DNA of 28,413 bases, taken from an uncultured Desulfovibrio sp. GTDB taxonomy: Bacteria; Desulfobacterota; Desulfovibrionia; Desulfovibrionales; Desulfovibrionaceae. A model generated the notes under the pieces. It saw only the letters and a program-made list of their open reading frames with translations, was not told the DNA's origin and ran no database searches. The translations under genes were made by a program, and so were the position numbers. Positions 9,323 through 16,147 of this stretch are shown in pieces (within the stretch, counting starts at the first letter, position 1; each line of letters starts with the position of its first letter). The stretch covers positions 1 through 28,413 of the forward strand of contig USBZ01000024.1 of the NCBI GenBank assembly GCA_900553065.1, in the 5' to 3' direction.

Positions 9323-10321
9323 ATGAAGATTCTTCTCGACAGCGGAAGCGGCGGAAGAGCGTCGCAGCGGCTTATCGCCGACGTGTTTCTCCGTCACTTC
9401 GACAACGGCATACTGCGCCGCATGGATGATGCGGCCCTGCTTTCTCTGAACAGCCCCGTGGCCATGAGCACCGACGGCTACACCGTGACGCCTCTGTTCT
9501 TTCCGGGCGGCAGCATAGGAACGCTTGCCGTGCACGGCACGGTGAACGACGTTTCCATGATGGGCGCCCGTCCGCGCTATCTGTCCTGCGCCTTCATTCT
9601 TGAGGAAGGGCTGGAGCTCGATGTGCTTGAGAGAGTCGTGGCCGACATGGCCCGCGCGGCCGAGGCAGCCGGTGTCGACATCGTGACGGGCGATACCAAG
9701 GTGGTGCCCAGAGGCGCGTGCGACAAGATGTTCATCACCACTGCGGGCGTGGGGGAAGTGCTGGCGGATCCTGCGCCGTCCGGTCATTCGGCCCGTCCGG
9801 GCGACTCCGTGCTCATCAGCGGAGCTATGGGCGATCACGGCCTTACCGTCATGGCGGGGCGCGACAATCTTTGCTTTGCCGCAGGCGTGGAGAGCGACAG
9901 CGCGCCGCTGAACGGCATGGTGGAGCGGCTCATCACCGAAGTGGGCGACATTCATGTGCTGCGCGACCCCACGCGCGGCGGTCTTGCCACCACGCTCAAC
10001 GAGATTGCCGAGCAGTCCGGCGTGGGCTGCGTGATCGAGGAATCCGCCGTGCCCGTGCACGAGAACGTGCGCGCCGGTTGCGACGTGCTCGGTCTGGATC
10101 CCCTTTATCTCGCCAACGAAGGCAAGCTCATCTGCATTCTGCCCCGCGAAAAGGCGCAGGCGGCGCTTTCCGTCATGCGTTCCTGCCGCTTCGGCGCCGA
10201 GGCGGCCATTATCGGCGAAATCGTGGAAGCGGACAGGCCCCGGGTGGAGCTTCGCACCTTCATGGGCGGCTCAAGACTTCTTTCCATGCTGGAAGGGGCG
10301 CAGCTGCCCCGCATCTGCTGA
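9323..10321 (+). CDS. hypE: Hydrogenase maturation protein HypE
   Basis: The 332-residue protein is a PurM-like carbamoyl-phosphate pathway enzyme. HypE dehydrates the thiocarbamate on its C-terminal cysteine to a thiocyanate, the cyanide donor for the hydrogenase iron. It starts with ILLDSGSGGRAS (family: LLDHGSGG), continues with VVPRGACDKMFITTAGVG and RDPTRGGLATTLNEIA, and ends in the diagnostic PRIC with the acceptor cysteine as last residue. I chose MKILLDSG because it fits the family start; the ribosome binding site is weak (AAAGG) and an ATG six codons earlier is possible. It begins a compact run: the heptosyltransferase starts 7 bp after its stop. Confidence 0.97.
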   Translation: MKILLDSGSGGRASQRLIADVFLRHFDNGILRRMDDAALLSLNSPVAMSTDGYTVTPLFFPGGSIGTLAVHGTVNDVSMMGARPRYLSCAFILEEGLELDVLERVVADMARAAEAAGVDIVTGDTKVVPRGACDKMFITTAGVGEVLADPAPSGHSARPGDSVLISGAMGDHGLTVMAGRDNLCFAAGVESDSAPLNGMVERLITEVGDIHVLRDPTRGGLATTLNEIAEQSGVGCVIEESAVPVHENVRAGCDVLGLDPLYLANEGKLICILPREKAQAALSVMRSCRFGAEAAIIGEIVEADRPRVELRTFMGGSRLLSMLEGAQLPRIC

Positions 10322-10328
10322 GGTCGCC

Positions 10329-11387
10329 ATGCGTATCGGCGTATGGAATACCGCGTTTCTGGGCGACTCCGTGCTTACGCTGCCGCTTATCCGCACCCTC
10401 AAGGCCGCATGGCCGCAGGCCGAGGTGGACTTCTATGTGCGGGGCGGCCTTGGCTCGCTCTATGAGGCGCAGCCGGAAATTTCCCACGTGTATGTCTGCG
10501 ACAAGCGGGGCAGGGAAAAGGGTCTTGCCGCCATGCTGCGCCAGGGCCGTGAGGTGGCCGCGCGGGGGTACGACATCTGGGTGGACGCCCATCTCAGCCT
10601 GCGCAGCTCGTACACGGCTCTCGCGAGCCGTGCTCCCGTGCGCGTGGGCTATGCCGAGGCCGTGCTTTCCCGTTTCGTGTTTACGCGCCGCGTGAGTCGC
10701 CGCTTCCGCGAACTGCAGGAAATCGAACGCCTGCTGGAGCTTGCCGGAGCGCTGGACATTCCCCGCGGCATTCTGGATGATCCCGCCCTGCACTGGCCGG
10801 AGCTCTCGCTGCCGGAAAAAGCGAAGGAAGAAGCCGCCGCGCTGCTTTCCGTGCTTCCCGAGGGCAGAACGATAGGTCTGCATCCCGGTTCGGTATGGCC
10901 CACCAAACGCTGGACGCCGGAAGGCTTTGCCTTTATTCTGCGCCGTGCGCTCGATCAGGGCGTGAACGCGGTGCTTCTGGCCGGCCCCGGCGAGGAGGAA
11001 ACCGCCGCCGAAGTGAAGGCGCTCTCCGGAGTGCGCGAAGGAGAGCCCCGCTTTCTTGATCTTTCGGGCCGGACGAGCCTGCTTTCCCTTGCGGCGGTGC
11101 TGGGCAGGCTGGACTGCTATGTCACCAACGATTCCGGTCCCATGCACCTTGCCTGGGCGCAGCATACTCCGGTCACGGCGCTGTTCGGACCCACGGTGCG
11201 CGAACTTGGGTTTGCGCCGCGTGGCGAAATGAGCAGCGTGCTGGAGGCGGACGAGAAGTGCCGTCCCTGCGGACTGCATGGACACAAGGTCTGTCCCCAG
11301 GGACATTTCCACTGCATGAAGAATATCGACCCGGAAGTCGTGTGGCGCGACGTGGAGCGCAAGATCACGGCGCGGGTACAGGAATAA
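10329..11387 (+). CDS. Glycosyltransferase family 9, heptosyltransferase-like
   Basis: The 352-residue protein is a GT-B fold ADP-heptose-type transferase. It has the short N-terminal IGVWNTAFLGDSVLTLPLIRTL segment where the family carries its acceptor-side motif, HPGSVWPTKRWTPEGFAFIL in the middle, and YVTNDSGPMHLAWAQHTPVTALFGPT, the ADP-heptose binding motif. Enzymes of this type add heptose to the inner core of lipopolysaccharide on the cytoplasmic face of the inner membrane, so the cell is probably Gram-negative with LPS. Four C-terminal cysteines (CRPCGLHGHKVCPQGHFHC) occur in many WaaF relatives. It is cotranscribed with hypE and the downstream TatD gene (3-bp gap). WaaF versus WaaC type cannot be decided by eye. 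Confidence 0.88.
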   Translation: MRIGVWNTAFLGDSVLTLPLIRTLKAAWPQAEVDFYVRGGLGSLYEAQPEISHVYVCDKRGREKGLAAMLRQGREVAARGYDIWVDAHLSLRSSYTALASRAPVRVGYAEAVLSRFVFTRRVSRRFRELQEIERLLELAGALDIPRGILDDPALHWPELSLPEKAKEEAAALLSVLPEGRTIGLHPGSVWPTKRWTPEGFAFILRRALDQGVNAVLLAGPGEEETAAEVKALSGVREGEPRFLDLSGRTSLLSLAAVLGRLDCYVTNDSGPMHLAWAQHTPVTALFGPTVRELGFAPRGEMSSVLEADEKCRPCGLHGHKVCPQGHFHCMKNIDPEVVWRDVERKITARVQE

Positions 11388-11390
11388 GCC

Positions 11391-12248
11391 ATGTCTTCAC
11401 CCAAACAGAGGCCGCTGCCTCAGAGCCTCGGCCTGCCCTTTACCGGCGCGGACAGCCACGCCCATCTCGACGACGAACGCCTTCTGCCCGATCTTTCCGG
11501 CATGCTGGAGCGGGCCGCTGAGTCCGGCGTGTCTCTCATCGTGCACATGTTTCTTCAGCACGAGCGCTATGCGGCCAACAGAGACGTCATTCTCGAAGCG
11601 GTTGCCGCGCTGCCCAAGGCTCCCGACATCTGCTTCGTGCGCGGCCTTCATCCCGAAGACGTGCTCAGGGCCGACGAGGAGGAATGGGAACATCTTGTGG
11701 ACGCGGTGAAGCATGATCCGCTTATCCGGGCCATAGGAGAGATCGGGCTGGACTATCATTATGAGGAAGGCTATTCGCCTTCGGCCCTGCAGGAACCGTG
11801 GTTCCGGCGTCAGCTTCGGCTGGCAAGGGAGCTGGACAAGCCTGTGGTGATCCACTCCCGCGATGCCTGGGACAAGGTGTTCGACATTCTGGACGAGGAG
11901 GGCATGCGCGACCGTCCGCTTCTCTGGCACTGTTTCGGCGGCGATGCGACGCGAGCTTCTCAGATCATGGAGCGCGGCTGGCATATCGCCTTCGGCGGCG
12001 CGTCCACCTTCAAGGCCAACGGCGAAGTGCGCGAGGCGCTTCATGCCGTGCTGCCCGAAAGACTCATGCTGGAAACCGACTGCCCCTATCTTGCTCCCGT
12101 GCCCTGGCGCGGCAAGACCAATGAACCGGCGCTTACCGTGTTCACGGCCGAGTGTCTTGCCGGGGAACTGGGCATGAGCACGGAAGAACTCTGGACGCTG
12201 ACCGGCGAGAATGCGCGTCGCTTTTTCGGCATGCAGAAAAACGGCTGA
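11391..12248 (+). CDS. TatD-family metal-dependent hydrolase (DNase)
   Basis: The 285-residue protein is a TIM-barrel metallohydrolase of the TatD/YcfH family. All metal ligands are visible: DSHAHLDD (His23, His25), GEIGLDYH with the bridging Glu, PVVIHSRDAWD, LLWHCFGGD and the terminal LETDCPYLAPVPWRGKTNEP. Family members have 3'-5' DNase or D-aminoacyl-tRNA deacylase-like activities in the cytoplasm. The first 18 residues (SSPKQRPLPQSLGLPFTG) precede the usual start of the domain and may be a small extension. It begins 3 bp after the heptosyltransferase stop, so the two are probably translationally coupled. Confidence 0.93.
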   Translation: MSSPKQRPLPQSLGLPFTGADSHAHLDDERLLPDLSGMLERAAESGVSLIVHMFLQHERYAANRDVILEAVAALPKAPDICFVRGLHPEDVLRADEEEWEHLVDAVKHDPLIRAIGEIGLDYHYEEGYSPSALQEPWFRRQLRLARELDKPVVIHSRDAWDKVFDILDEEGMRDRPLLWHCFGGDATRASQIMERGWHIAFGGASTFKANGEVREALHAVLPERLMLETDCPYLAPVPWRGKTNEPALTVFTAECLAGELGMSTEELWTLTGENARRFFGMQKNG

Positions 12249-12394
12249 CGATTCCGGCGGGCGTTCATGCCGCGCGGAAAGAGCGGGGCGGAACGCAACT
12301 TCAGCACACGAAAGAATATGACGTCGGGCAAAAGAGAAGCCCGAATGGAAAAGACAGGCTCCTTCGGAGCGACAGATATTTTCAGGAGAAAAGG

Positions 12395-13768
12395 ATGGGC
12401 AGGCCCGGATTTCATTGCATCACGTTTGGCTGTCAGATGAACGTCAACGATTCTCAGTGGGTGGAGCGCGCGCTCATGCGCCGGGGCTTTGAGGAAAAGC
12501 CGCTGGAAGAGGCCGACGTGGTGTTTCTGAACACCTGCTCCGTGCGCGAGAAGCCGGAACAGAAGGTCTACAGCGCGCTCGGCCGCGTTCAGCGGGCCAA
12601 TCCCCGCGCCGTGGTGGGCGTGGCCGGATGCGTGGCTCAGCAGCTCGGCGAGGAGCTCATGCGCCGTCACCCGCAGGTGCGCCTCGTGGCGGGCAGCGAC
12701 GGCGTGGCCTCCGTTCCCGACGCCTTCATGCGTCTGCTTCACGAGCCGAAGCTGAAGCTCTCCTTCCTCGACTTTACCGACATGTTTCCCGACCGTGATC
12801 CCTGCCTTGTGGACGCTTCCGGTCGTCCGGAGCAGGAGGGCGTGACGCCCGTGGCCTATGTGAACATCATGCAGGGCTGCGACAACTTCTGCGCCTACTG
12901 CATCGTGCCCTACACGCGCGGGCCGCGCAAGTCCCGCTCCACGCAGGCCGTGCTCGACGAATGCCGGGCCTGGGTGGCCCGCGGCGCCGGAGACATCACG
13001 CTGCTCGGTCAGAACGTCAACGTGTTCGGCAACGACCCGAGCGGCGACGGCACGAGCTTCCCCGAGCTTCTGCGTCAGGTGGCGGCCATTCCGGGCCTTC
13101 GCCGCATCCGTTTCGTGTCCGCGCATCCCCGGGATTTTTCGCAGGAAACCATAGACATGTTTGCCGAGCTGCCGCAGCTCTGCCCCCGCCTGCATCTGCC
13201 GCTGCAGTCCGGCTCCGACTCCATGCTGCAGAAAATGGGCCGCGGCTACACCATGGAACGCTACCTTGCAGTGGTGGAAGCCCTGCGCAAGGCCCGGCCC
13301 GACATGGCGCTTTCCACGGACCTCATCGTGGGCTTCCCCTCGGAAACGGAGGAGGAGTTTGAAGATACGCTGAAGGCCATAGACAGCTGCGGCTTCATGT
13401 CGAGCTTCTCCTTCTGCTATTCCGACAGACCCGGAACCCGTGCTTCGGCCATGCCGTTCAAGATTCCGCATGAAGTGCAGCTCGAGCGGCTCGAACGCCT
13501 CCAGAGCCTGCAGAACGACCGGGCCGAAGCCTGGCTGCGCAGCCGCGTGGGCCTTGTGACGGACGTGCTCCTGGAAGCGCCCAGCCAGCGTCAGGAAGAG
13601 GGCGGCAATGAATGGCAGGGCCGCGATCCATGGGGCGACATGGTGAACGTGCGCATGCCCGAAGGCGAAGGCCGCCCCGGACAGTTCGTGGACGTGACCA
13701 TCGAAAAGGCGCTCAAGCATTCCCTGAAGGCCGTTCCCGTGCAGCAGAAGGGCGGGCAGAACAGCTAG
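12395..13768 (+). CDS. miaB: tRNA-2-methylthio-N6-dimethylallyladenosine synthase MiaB
   Basis: The 457-residue protein is a radical-SAM methylthiotransferase that converts i6A37 of tRNAs to ms2i6A37. The UPF0004 domain holds the auxiliary cluster cysteines (Cys13 in GCQMN, Cys48 in NTCSVRE, Cys79 in AGCVAQ). The radical SAM cluster is CDNFCAYC (Cys162, 166, 169), followed by PYTRGPRKSR, and a C-terminal TRAM domain (about 385-445) ends the chain. I chose the start at MGRPGFHCITFGC because GGAGAAAAGG precedes it; the open frame runs 81 codons further upstream but overlaps tatD and reads as noise. A 146-bp gap with a small GCTCC-TTC-GGAGC hairpin separates it from tatD. Confidence 0.96.
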   Translation: MGRPGFHCITFGCQMNVNDSQWVERALMRRGFEEKPLEEADVVFLNTCSVREKPEQKVYSALGRVQRANPRAVVGVAGCVAQQLGEELMRRHPQVRLVAGSDGVASVPDAFMRLLHEPKLKLSFLDFTDMFPDRDPCLVDASGRPEQEGVTPVAYVNIMQGCDNFCAYCIVPYTRGPRKSRSTQAVLDECRAWVARGAGDITLLGQNVNVFGNDPSGDGTSFPELLRQVAAIPGLRRIRFVSAHPRDFSQETIDMFAELPQLCPRLHLPLQSGSDSMLQKMGRGYTMERYLAVVEALRKARPDMALSTDLIVGFPSETEEEFEDTLKAIDSCGFMSSFSFCYSDRPGTRASAMPFKIPHEVQLERLERLQSLQNDRAEAWLRSRVGLVTDVLLEAPSQRQEEGGNEWQGRDPWGDMVNVRMPEGEGRPGQFVDVTIEKALKHSLKAVPVQQKGGQNS

Positions 13769-14049
13769 CCCGAAGCAGGTGCCGGGGAAGGCCGAGCCGT
13801 CGGAGGCCGGGCTTTTCCGCCGACAGGAATACAACAGAAAACAGATACTGATATTCCGCATCAGCAAGAAGGGCCGGAGCATACGCTCCGGCCTTCCTGC
13901 GTATAAGAGCCACGGCAAAAGGCAGCCGTTCGCCCCGAGAAGAAGCGCCTTCGGAGACAAGGGGAGACGGAGGCCGCCTGAGAGCCGGGAACCCGGCAGG
14001 GAGCGGGTGTTTTGCCTTTTTCCGCTTCGCGCCGTGCGTTTGGCGGCGC
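13769..14049. other. Gene-free spacer after miaB
   Basis: Apart from the terminator near 13869-13895, nothing recognisable lies between the convergent miaB and ComEA-like genes. Open frames here are short and low-complexity. Confidence 0.5.
13869..13897 (+). terminator. Terminator downstream of miaB
   Basis: GGCCGGAGC (13872-13880), an ATAC loop and GCTCCGGCC (13885-13893) form a perfect stem with AAG before and TTCC after. It lies 100 bp after the stop; a weaker, imperfect GC-rich hairpin ending in CTTTT at about 13785-13816 lies in between. The core stem is identical to that of the fusA terminator. Confidence 0.6.
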
Positions 14050-14085
14050 ATAAAAGAAGGGCGGCGGAGCATCGGCTCCGCCGCC
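14050..14085 (-). terminator. Terminator of the ComEA-like gene and its operon
   Basis: On the minus strand GGCGGCGGAGC (14085 to 14075) pairs with GCTCCGCCGCC (14070 to 14060) around a 4-base loop, followed by CTTCTTTTAT. It lies 24 bp after the stop of the last gene in the minus-strand cluster. Confidence 0.82.
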
Positions 14086-14108
14086 ATTTCATGCATGGTC
14101 GTTCAGGA

Positions 14109-14408
14109 TCAGCAGTTGCATTCGGCGCCGGAGATGGCGTCCACGCGGAGGGCCTGCTTGGCCTGTTCGAGGGCGTCCTTGGTCATGCCGGGCACATCGG
14201 CGAGCTCGTCGATGGACATGAAGTCGCCCATTTCTTCACGGTACTGGAGAATGGCCTTGGCCAGTTCTTCATTCAGGCCGGGCACGGCGGCCAGTTCCTG
14301 CTGGGTGGCGGTGTTGACGTTGATGCCGGCTTCGTCTTCAGCGAGGCAGACGGAGGAGAAGGAAAGAAGAAGGGCCAGAGCGAACGCGGAGGCAAGAGCT
14401 TTTTTCAT
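14109..14408 (-). CDS. Secreted ComEA-like helix-hairpin-helix protein
   Basis: The 99-residue protein has a clear signal peptide (MKKALASAFALALLLSFSSVCLA, cleavage about residue 23). A single HhH domain follows (INVNTATQQELAAVPGLNEELAKAILQYREEMGDFMSIDELADVPGMTKDALEQAKQAL), and it ends ECNC. It is therefore periplasmic or outer-surface. HhH domains of this type bind DNA without sequence specificity, as in ComEA of competence systems, but short stand-alone versions are common in Proteobacteria with unknown roles. No other competence gene is near. It follows the 67-aa membrane protein by 19 bp and has a GGAG-type ribosome binding site. The two C-terminal cysteines are unusual and might form a disulfide. 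Confidence 0.88.
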   Translation of the reverse strand: MKKALASAFALALLLSFSSVCLAEDEAGINVNTATQQELAAVPGLNEELAKAILQYREEMGDFMSIDELADVPGMTKDALEQAKQALRVDAISGAECNC

Positions 14409-14427
14409 GAGGGAACTCCTTTGAGTA

Positions 14428-14631
14428 TTACCAGCTGAGATAGGACCAGGAATACATGAGAAAACAGATGAGCAGGGAAAGCAGCGCGGAAACGACAAGA
14501 CAGATATGCTTGCGTCCCAGGCTGTACTTGGGACTGTGGGCGTGGAAAACGCCCATGTAGATGGCCGTTGCTGTGGCCCAGAAGAGCAGCAGGGCAAACA
14601 GTATCTGAAGGTAGAAATAAATGCCTGTCAT
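14428..14631 (-). CDS. Small membrane protein, 67 aa, two transmembrane segments
   Basis: I do not recognise the family. The chain has two hydrophobic helices, about residues 4-26 (IYFYLQILFALLLFWATATAIYMGVF) and 43-66 (HICLVVSALLSLLICFLMYSWSYL). A polar loop joins them (HAHSPKYSLGRKH), whose basic residues suggest it faces the cytoplasm. The start is supported by AAGGAA about 6 bp upstream; the frame opens earlier but reads through a GC hairpin. It lies between the 49-aa membrane protein (199-bp gap) and the ComEA-like gene (19-bp gap), so it belongs to the same cluster. It could be an accessory subunit of the YeiH-type transporter; this is inference from position. Confidence 0.75.
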   Translation of the reverse strand: MTGIYFYLQILFALLLFWATATAIYMGVFHAHSPKYSLGRKHICLVVSALLSLLICFLMYSWSYLSW

Positions 14632-14748
14632 GGTAGTTCCTTGAGGAAGGAGGGGGATCTGACCGGTCCGTCCCCGGAGTGTGGGAACGGTCGTGATGTT
14701 CGTCTGAGCGTTTATTCGACGGCAGGGCGGCGTTTTTGTTTTTTCCCG

Positions 14749-14774
14749 CCGGCCGGAGCGCAGACTCCGGCCGG
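14749..14774. other. Perfect 10-bp GC hairpin inside the transporter cluster
   Basis: CCGGCCGGAG (14749-14758) pairs with CTCCGGCCGG (14765-14774) around a 6-base loop. On the minus strand it is followed by CGGGAAAAAAC rather than T residues, so it is not an ordinary terminator of the upstream genes. On the plus strand only TTT follows. It could be an mRNA processing or stability element separating the 49-aa and 67-aa genes. Confidence 0.6.
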
Positions 14775-14776
14775 TT

Positions 14777-14792
14777 TGCATGGGGAGTTCCT
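14777..14792 (-). promoter_or_regulatory. Weak sigma54-like sequence before the 67-aa gene
   Basis: The minus strand reads AGGAACTCCCCATGCA, with GG and GC at exact 10-base spacing but several other mismatches. Unlike the three stronger sites in this window, I find no TGTGC inverted repeat about 85 bp upstream. It may be chance. Confidence 0.25.
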
Positions 14793-14830
14793 GACGGTGC
14801 CGTGCCGGTCAGAAATATTGTGGAAGGCGC

Positions 14831-14980
14831 CTAGAGCATGCCGGCACGCTGGAAGATGACCGTAAGCACCATGAAGGCGACGGCGAGGATGATGCCCACC
14901 ATGTCGCGGTCATGCTCTTCCTGCCCCGAGTTCTCCATATAGTTGAAGCCTTCGTCATCGGTGGTGTGAGAACGGCGCAT
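14831..14980 (-). CDS. Small single-pass membrane protein, 49 aa
   Basis: I do not recognise a family. The sequence starts with a charged acidic stretch (MRRSHTTDDEGFNYMENSGQEEHDRD) and ends in one hydrophobic helix (MVGIILAVAFMVLTVIFQRAGML, residues 27-49). It is thus a probable tail-anchored or single-pass inner-membrane protein. A good ribosome binding site (AAGGAG) precedes the ATG, and the gene begins 10 bp after the stop of the YeiH-type transporter. That spacing makes it a likely cotranscribed small partner of the transporter. The open frame extends upstream into the transporter gene, but the spacing and ribosome binding site favour this short start. Confidence 0.75.
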   Translation of the reverse strand: MRRSHTTDDEGFNYMENSGQEEHDRDMVGIILAVAFMVLTVIFQRAGML

Positions 14981-14990
14981 GTAAGACTCC

Positions 14991-16136
14991 TTAGATAAGC
15001 GGGAAGTTGAAGTGGGCCGCAGCCAGCAGGGCGCCGACGAGAACGGCGATGCGGATGATGCCGGAGGTGAAGGCCAGCACGATGCCGCGCACTCCCCACT
15101 GAGCGATTTCACGCAGGGGCAGGGAGAGGCCGAGGGCCGCCGCCGCGAGCGAGAAGTCCCACTTCACGAGCTCGAAGATGGCCAGATGAGCGGGCTCCTT
15201 CACCACATGGAACTGAACCTCGATGTAGGCAATGATGAACACGATGACGAACAGAGGCAGCTTCTTGTGCGCCCTGGTGGCCATTACGGTTTCATCGTCG
15301 CGGTAAATGCGGGCGCGGATGAACATGACGAAGAACACGAAGAGGAAGCCTGCGGGCATGAGAGCGTGACGAAGCGCTTCCACATAGTGCGCCCAGTGAC
15401 CGGCCTCATAGCTGAAGCCGAAGGCGGAGTTGAACATCTGCCCGGTGTTGCCGATGCCGAACACGGAGAGAATGGCGAAGGCCTTGTCGTCCATGTCGAG
15501 AGCATGGCCCAGAATGGGCAGGAGGAAGGAGGCCACGAGTCCGAACAGCAGGATGCTGCCCAGCGCGTTGATGACCTGACCGCCCTTGGACTTGAGCATG
15601 GGCATGAGAATGGCCACCACATGGGGGTCGCCCGTGGACAGACCGCCGGCAACGGTGGAGTAGAAGCGGTCATCCATGTGCAGGAGCCTGCCGATCAGCA
15701 TGGTGACGACGGCCGTGAACAGCATGACGGCGAAGGCGAGAACGATGAGAGGCAGTCCCACCTTTTCGGCATGGCTGAAGATGAAGTGCGGCGCCAGCAT
15801 GATGATGCCGAGGGGCATGAGCTTGTGGATGTAGGAAAGCCCGCGTTTCCACGAATCCGGCACGCCGAAGACGTTGCCGATGATGAGTCCCATCAGAAAG
15901 GGATTCCACACGAAGTTGGAGTTCAGCGTCTGAAAGAACGGCTGATGGTTGACCGGTCCGATGACGGCATCGAGCCAGTGGAAGAGGTTTTCCATCGTCA
16001 GGGGGTTGGGGTTGCCCGCGAGGTTGTTGGAAAACAGCGCGATGAAGAACATGGCCAGCAGGCCCGGCAGGGATTCCTGCATACTGTAGAGGCAGCTGAG
16101 GAAAGAGCGACGACGCTCCTCATAGGTGATGTTCAT
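14991..16136 (-). CDS. YeiH/UPF0324-family membrane transporter, putative sulfate exporter
   Basis: The 381-residue protein has about ten hydrophobic helices. It resembles the YeiH family (Cons_hypoth698), often annotated as putative sulfate exporters on limited evidence. Family-like stretches are NPFLMGLIIGNVFGVPDSW, LMPLGIIMLAPHFIF, GGLSTGDPHVVAILMPMLKSKGGQVINALGSILLFGLVASFLLPILGHAL and GIGNTGQMFNSAFGFSYEAGHWAHYVEALRHALMPAGFLF. It lies in the inner membrane. It starts 11 bp after the stop of the 965-aa exported protein and is followed 10 bp later by a 49-aa membrane protein. Shared regulation with sulfotransferase genes suggests that the cargo is sulfate, an aryl sulfate or a related anion; direction and substrate are inference. 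Confidence 0.82.
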   Translation of the reverse strand: MNITYEERRRSFLSCLYSMQESLPGLLAMFFIALFSNNLAGNPNPLTMENLFHWLDAVIGPVNHQPFFQTLNSNFVWNPFLMGLIIGNVFGVPDSWKRGLSYIHKLMPLGIIMLAPHFIFSHAEKVGLPLIVLAFAVMLFTAVVTMLIGRLLHMDDRFYSTVAGGLSTGDPHVVAILMPMLKSKGGQVINALGSILLFGLVASFLLPILGHALDMDDKAFAILSVFGIGNTGQMFNSAFGFSYEAGHWAHYVEALRHALMPAGFLFVFFVMFIRARIYRDDETVMATRAHKKLPLFVIVFIIAYIEVQFHVVKEPAHLAIFELVKWDFSLAAAALGLSLPLREIAQWGVRGIVLAFTSGIIRIAVLVGALLAAAHFNFPLI

Positions 16137-16147
16137 GTGTTACCTGC

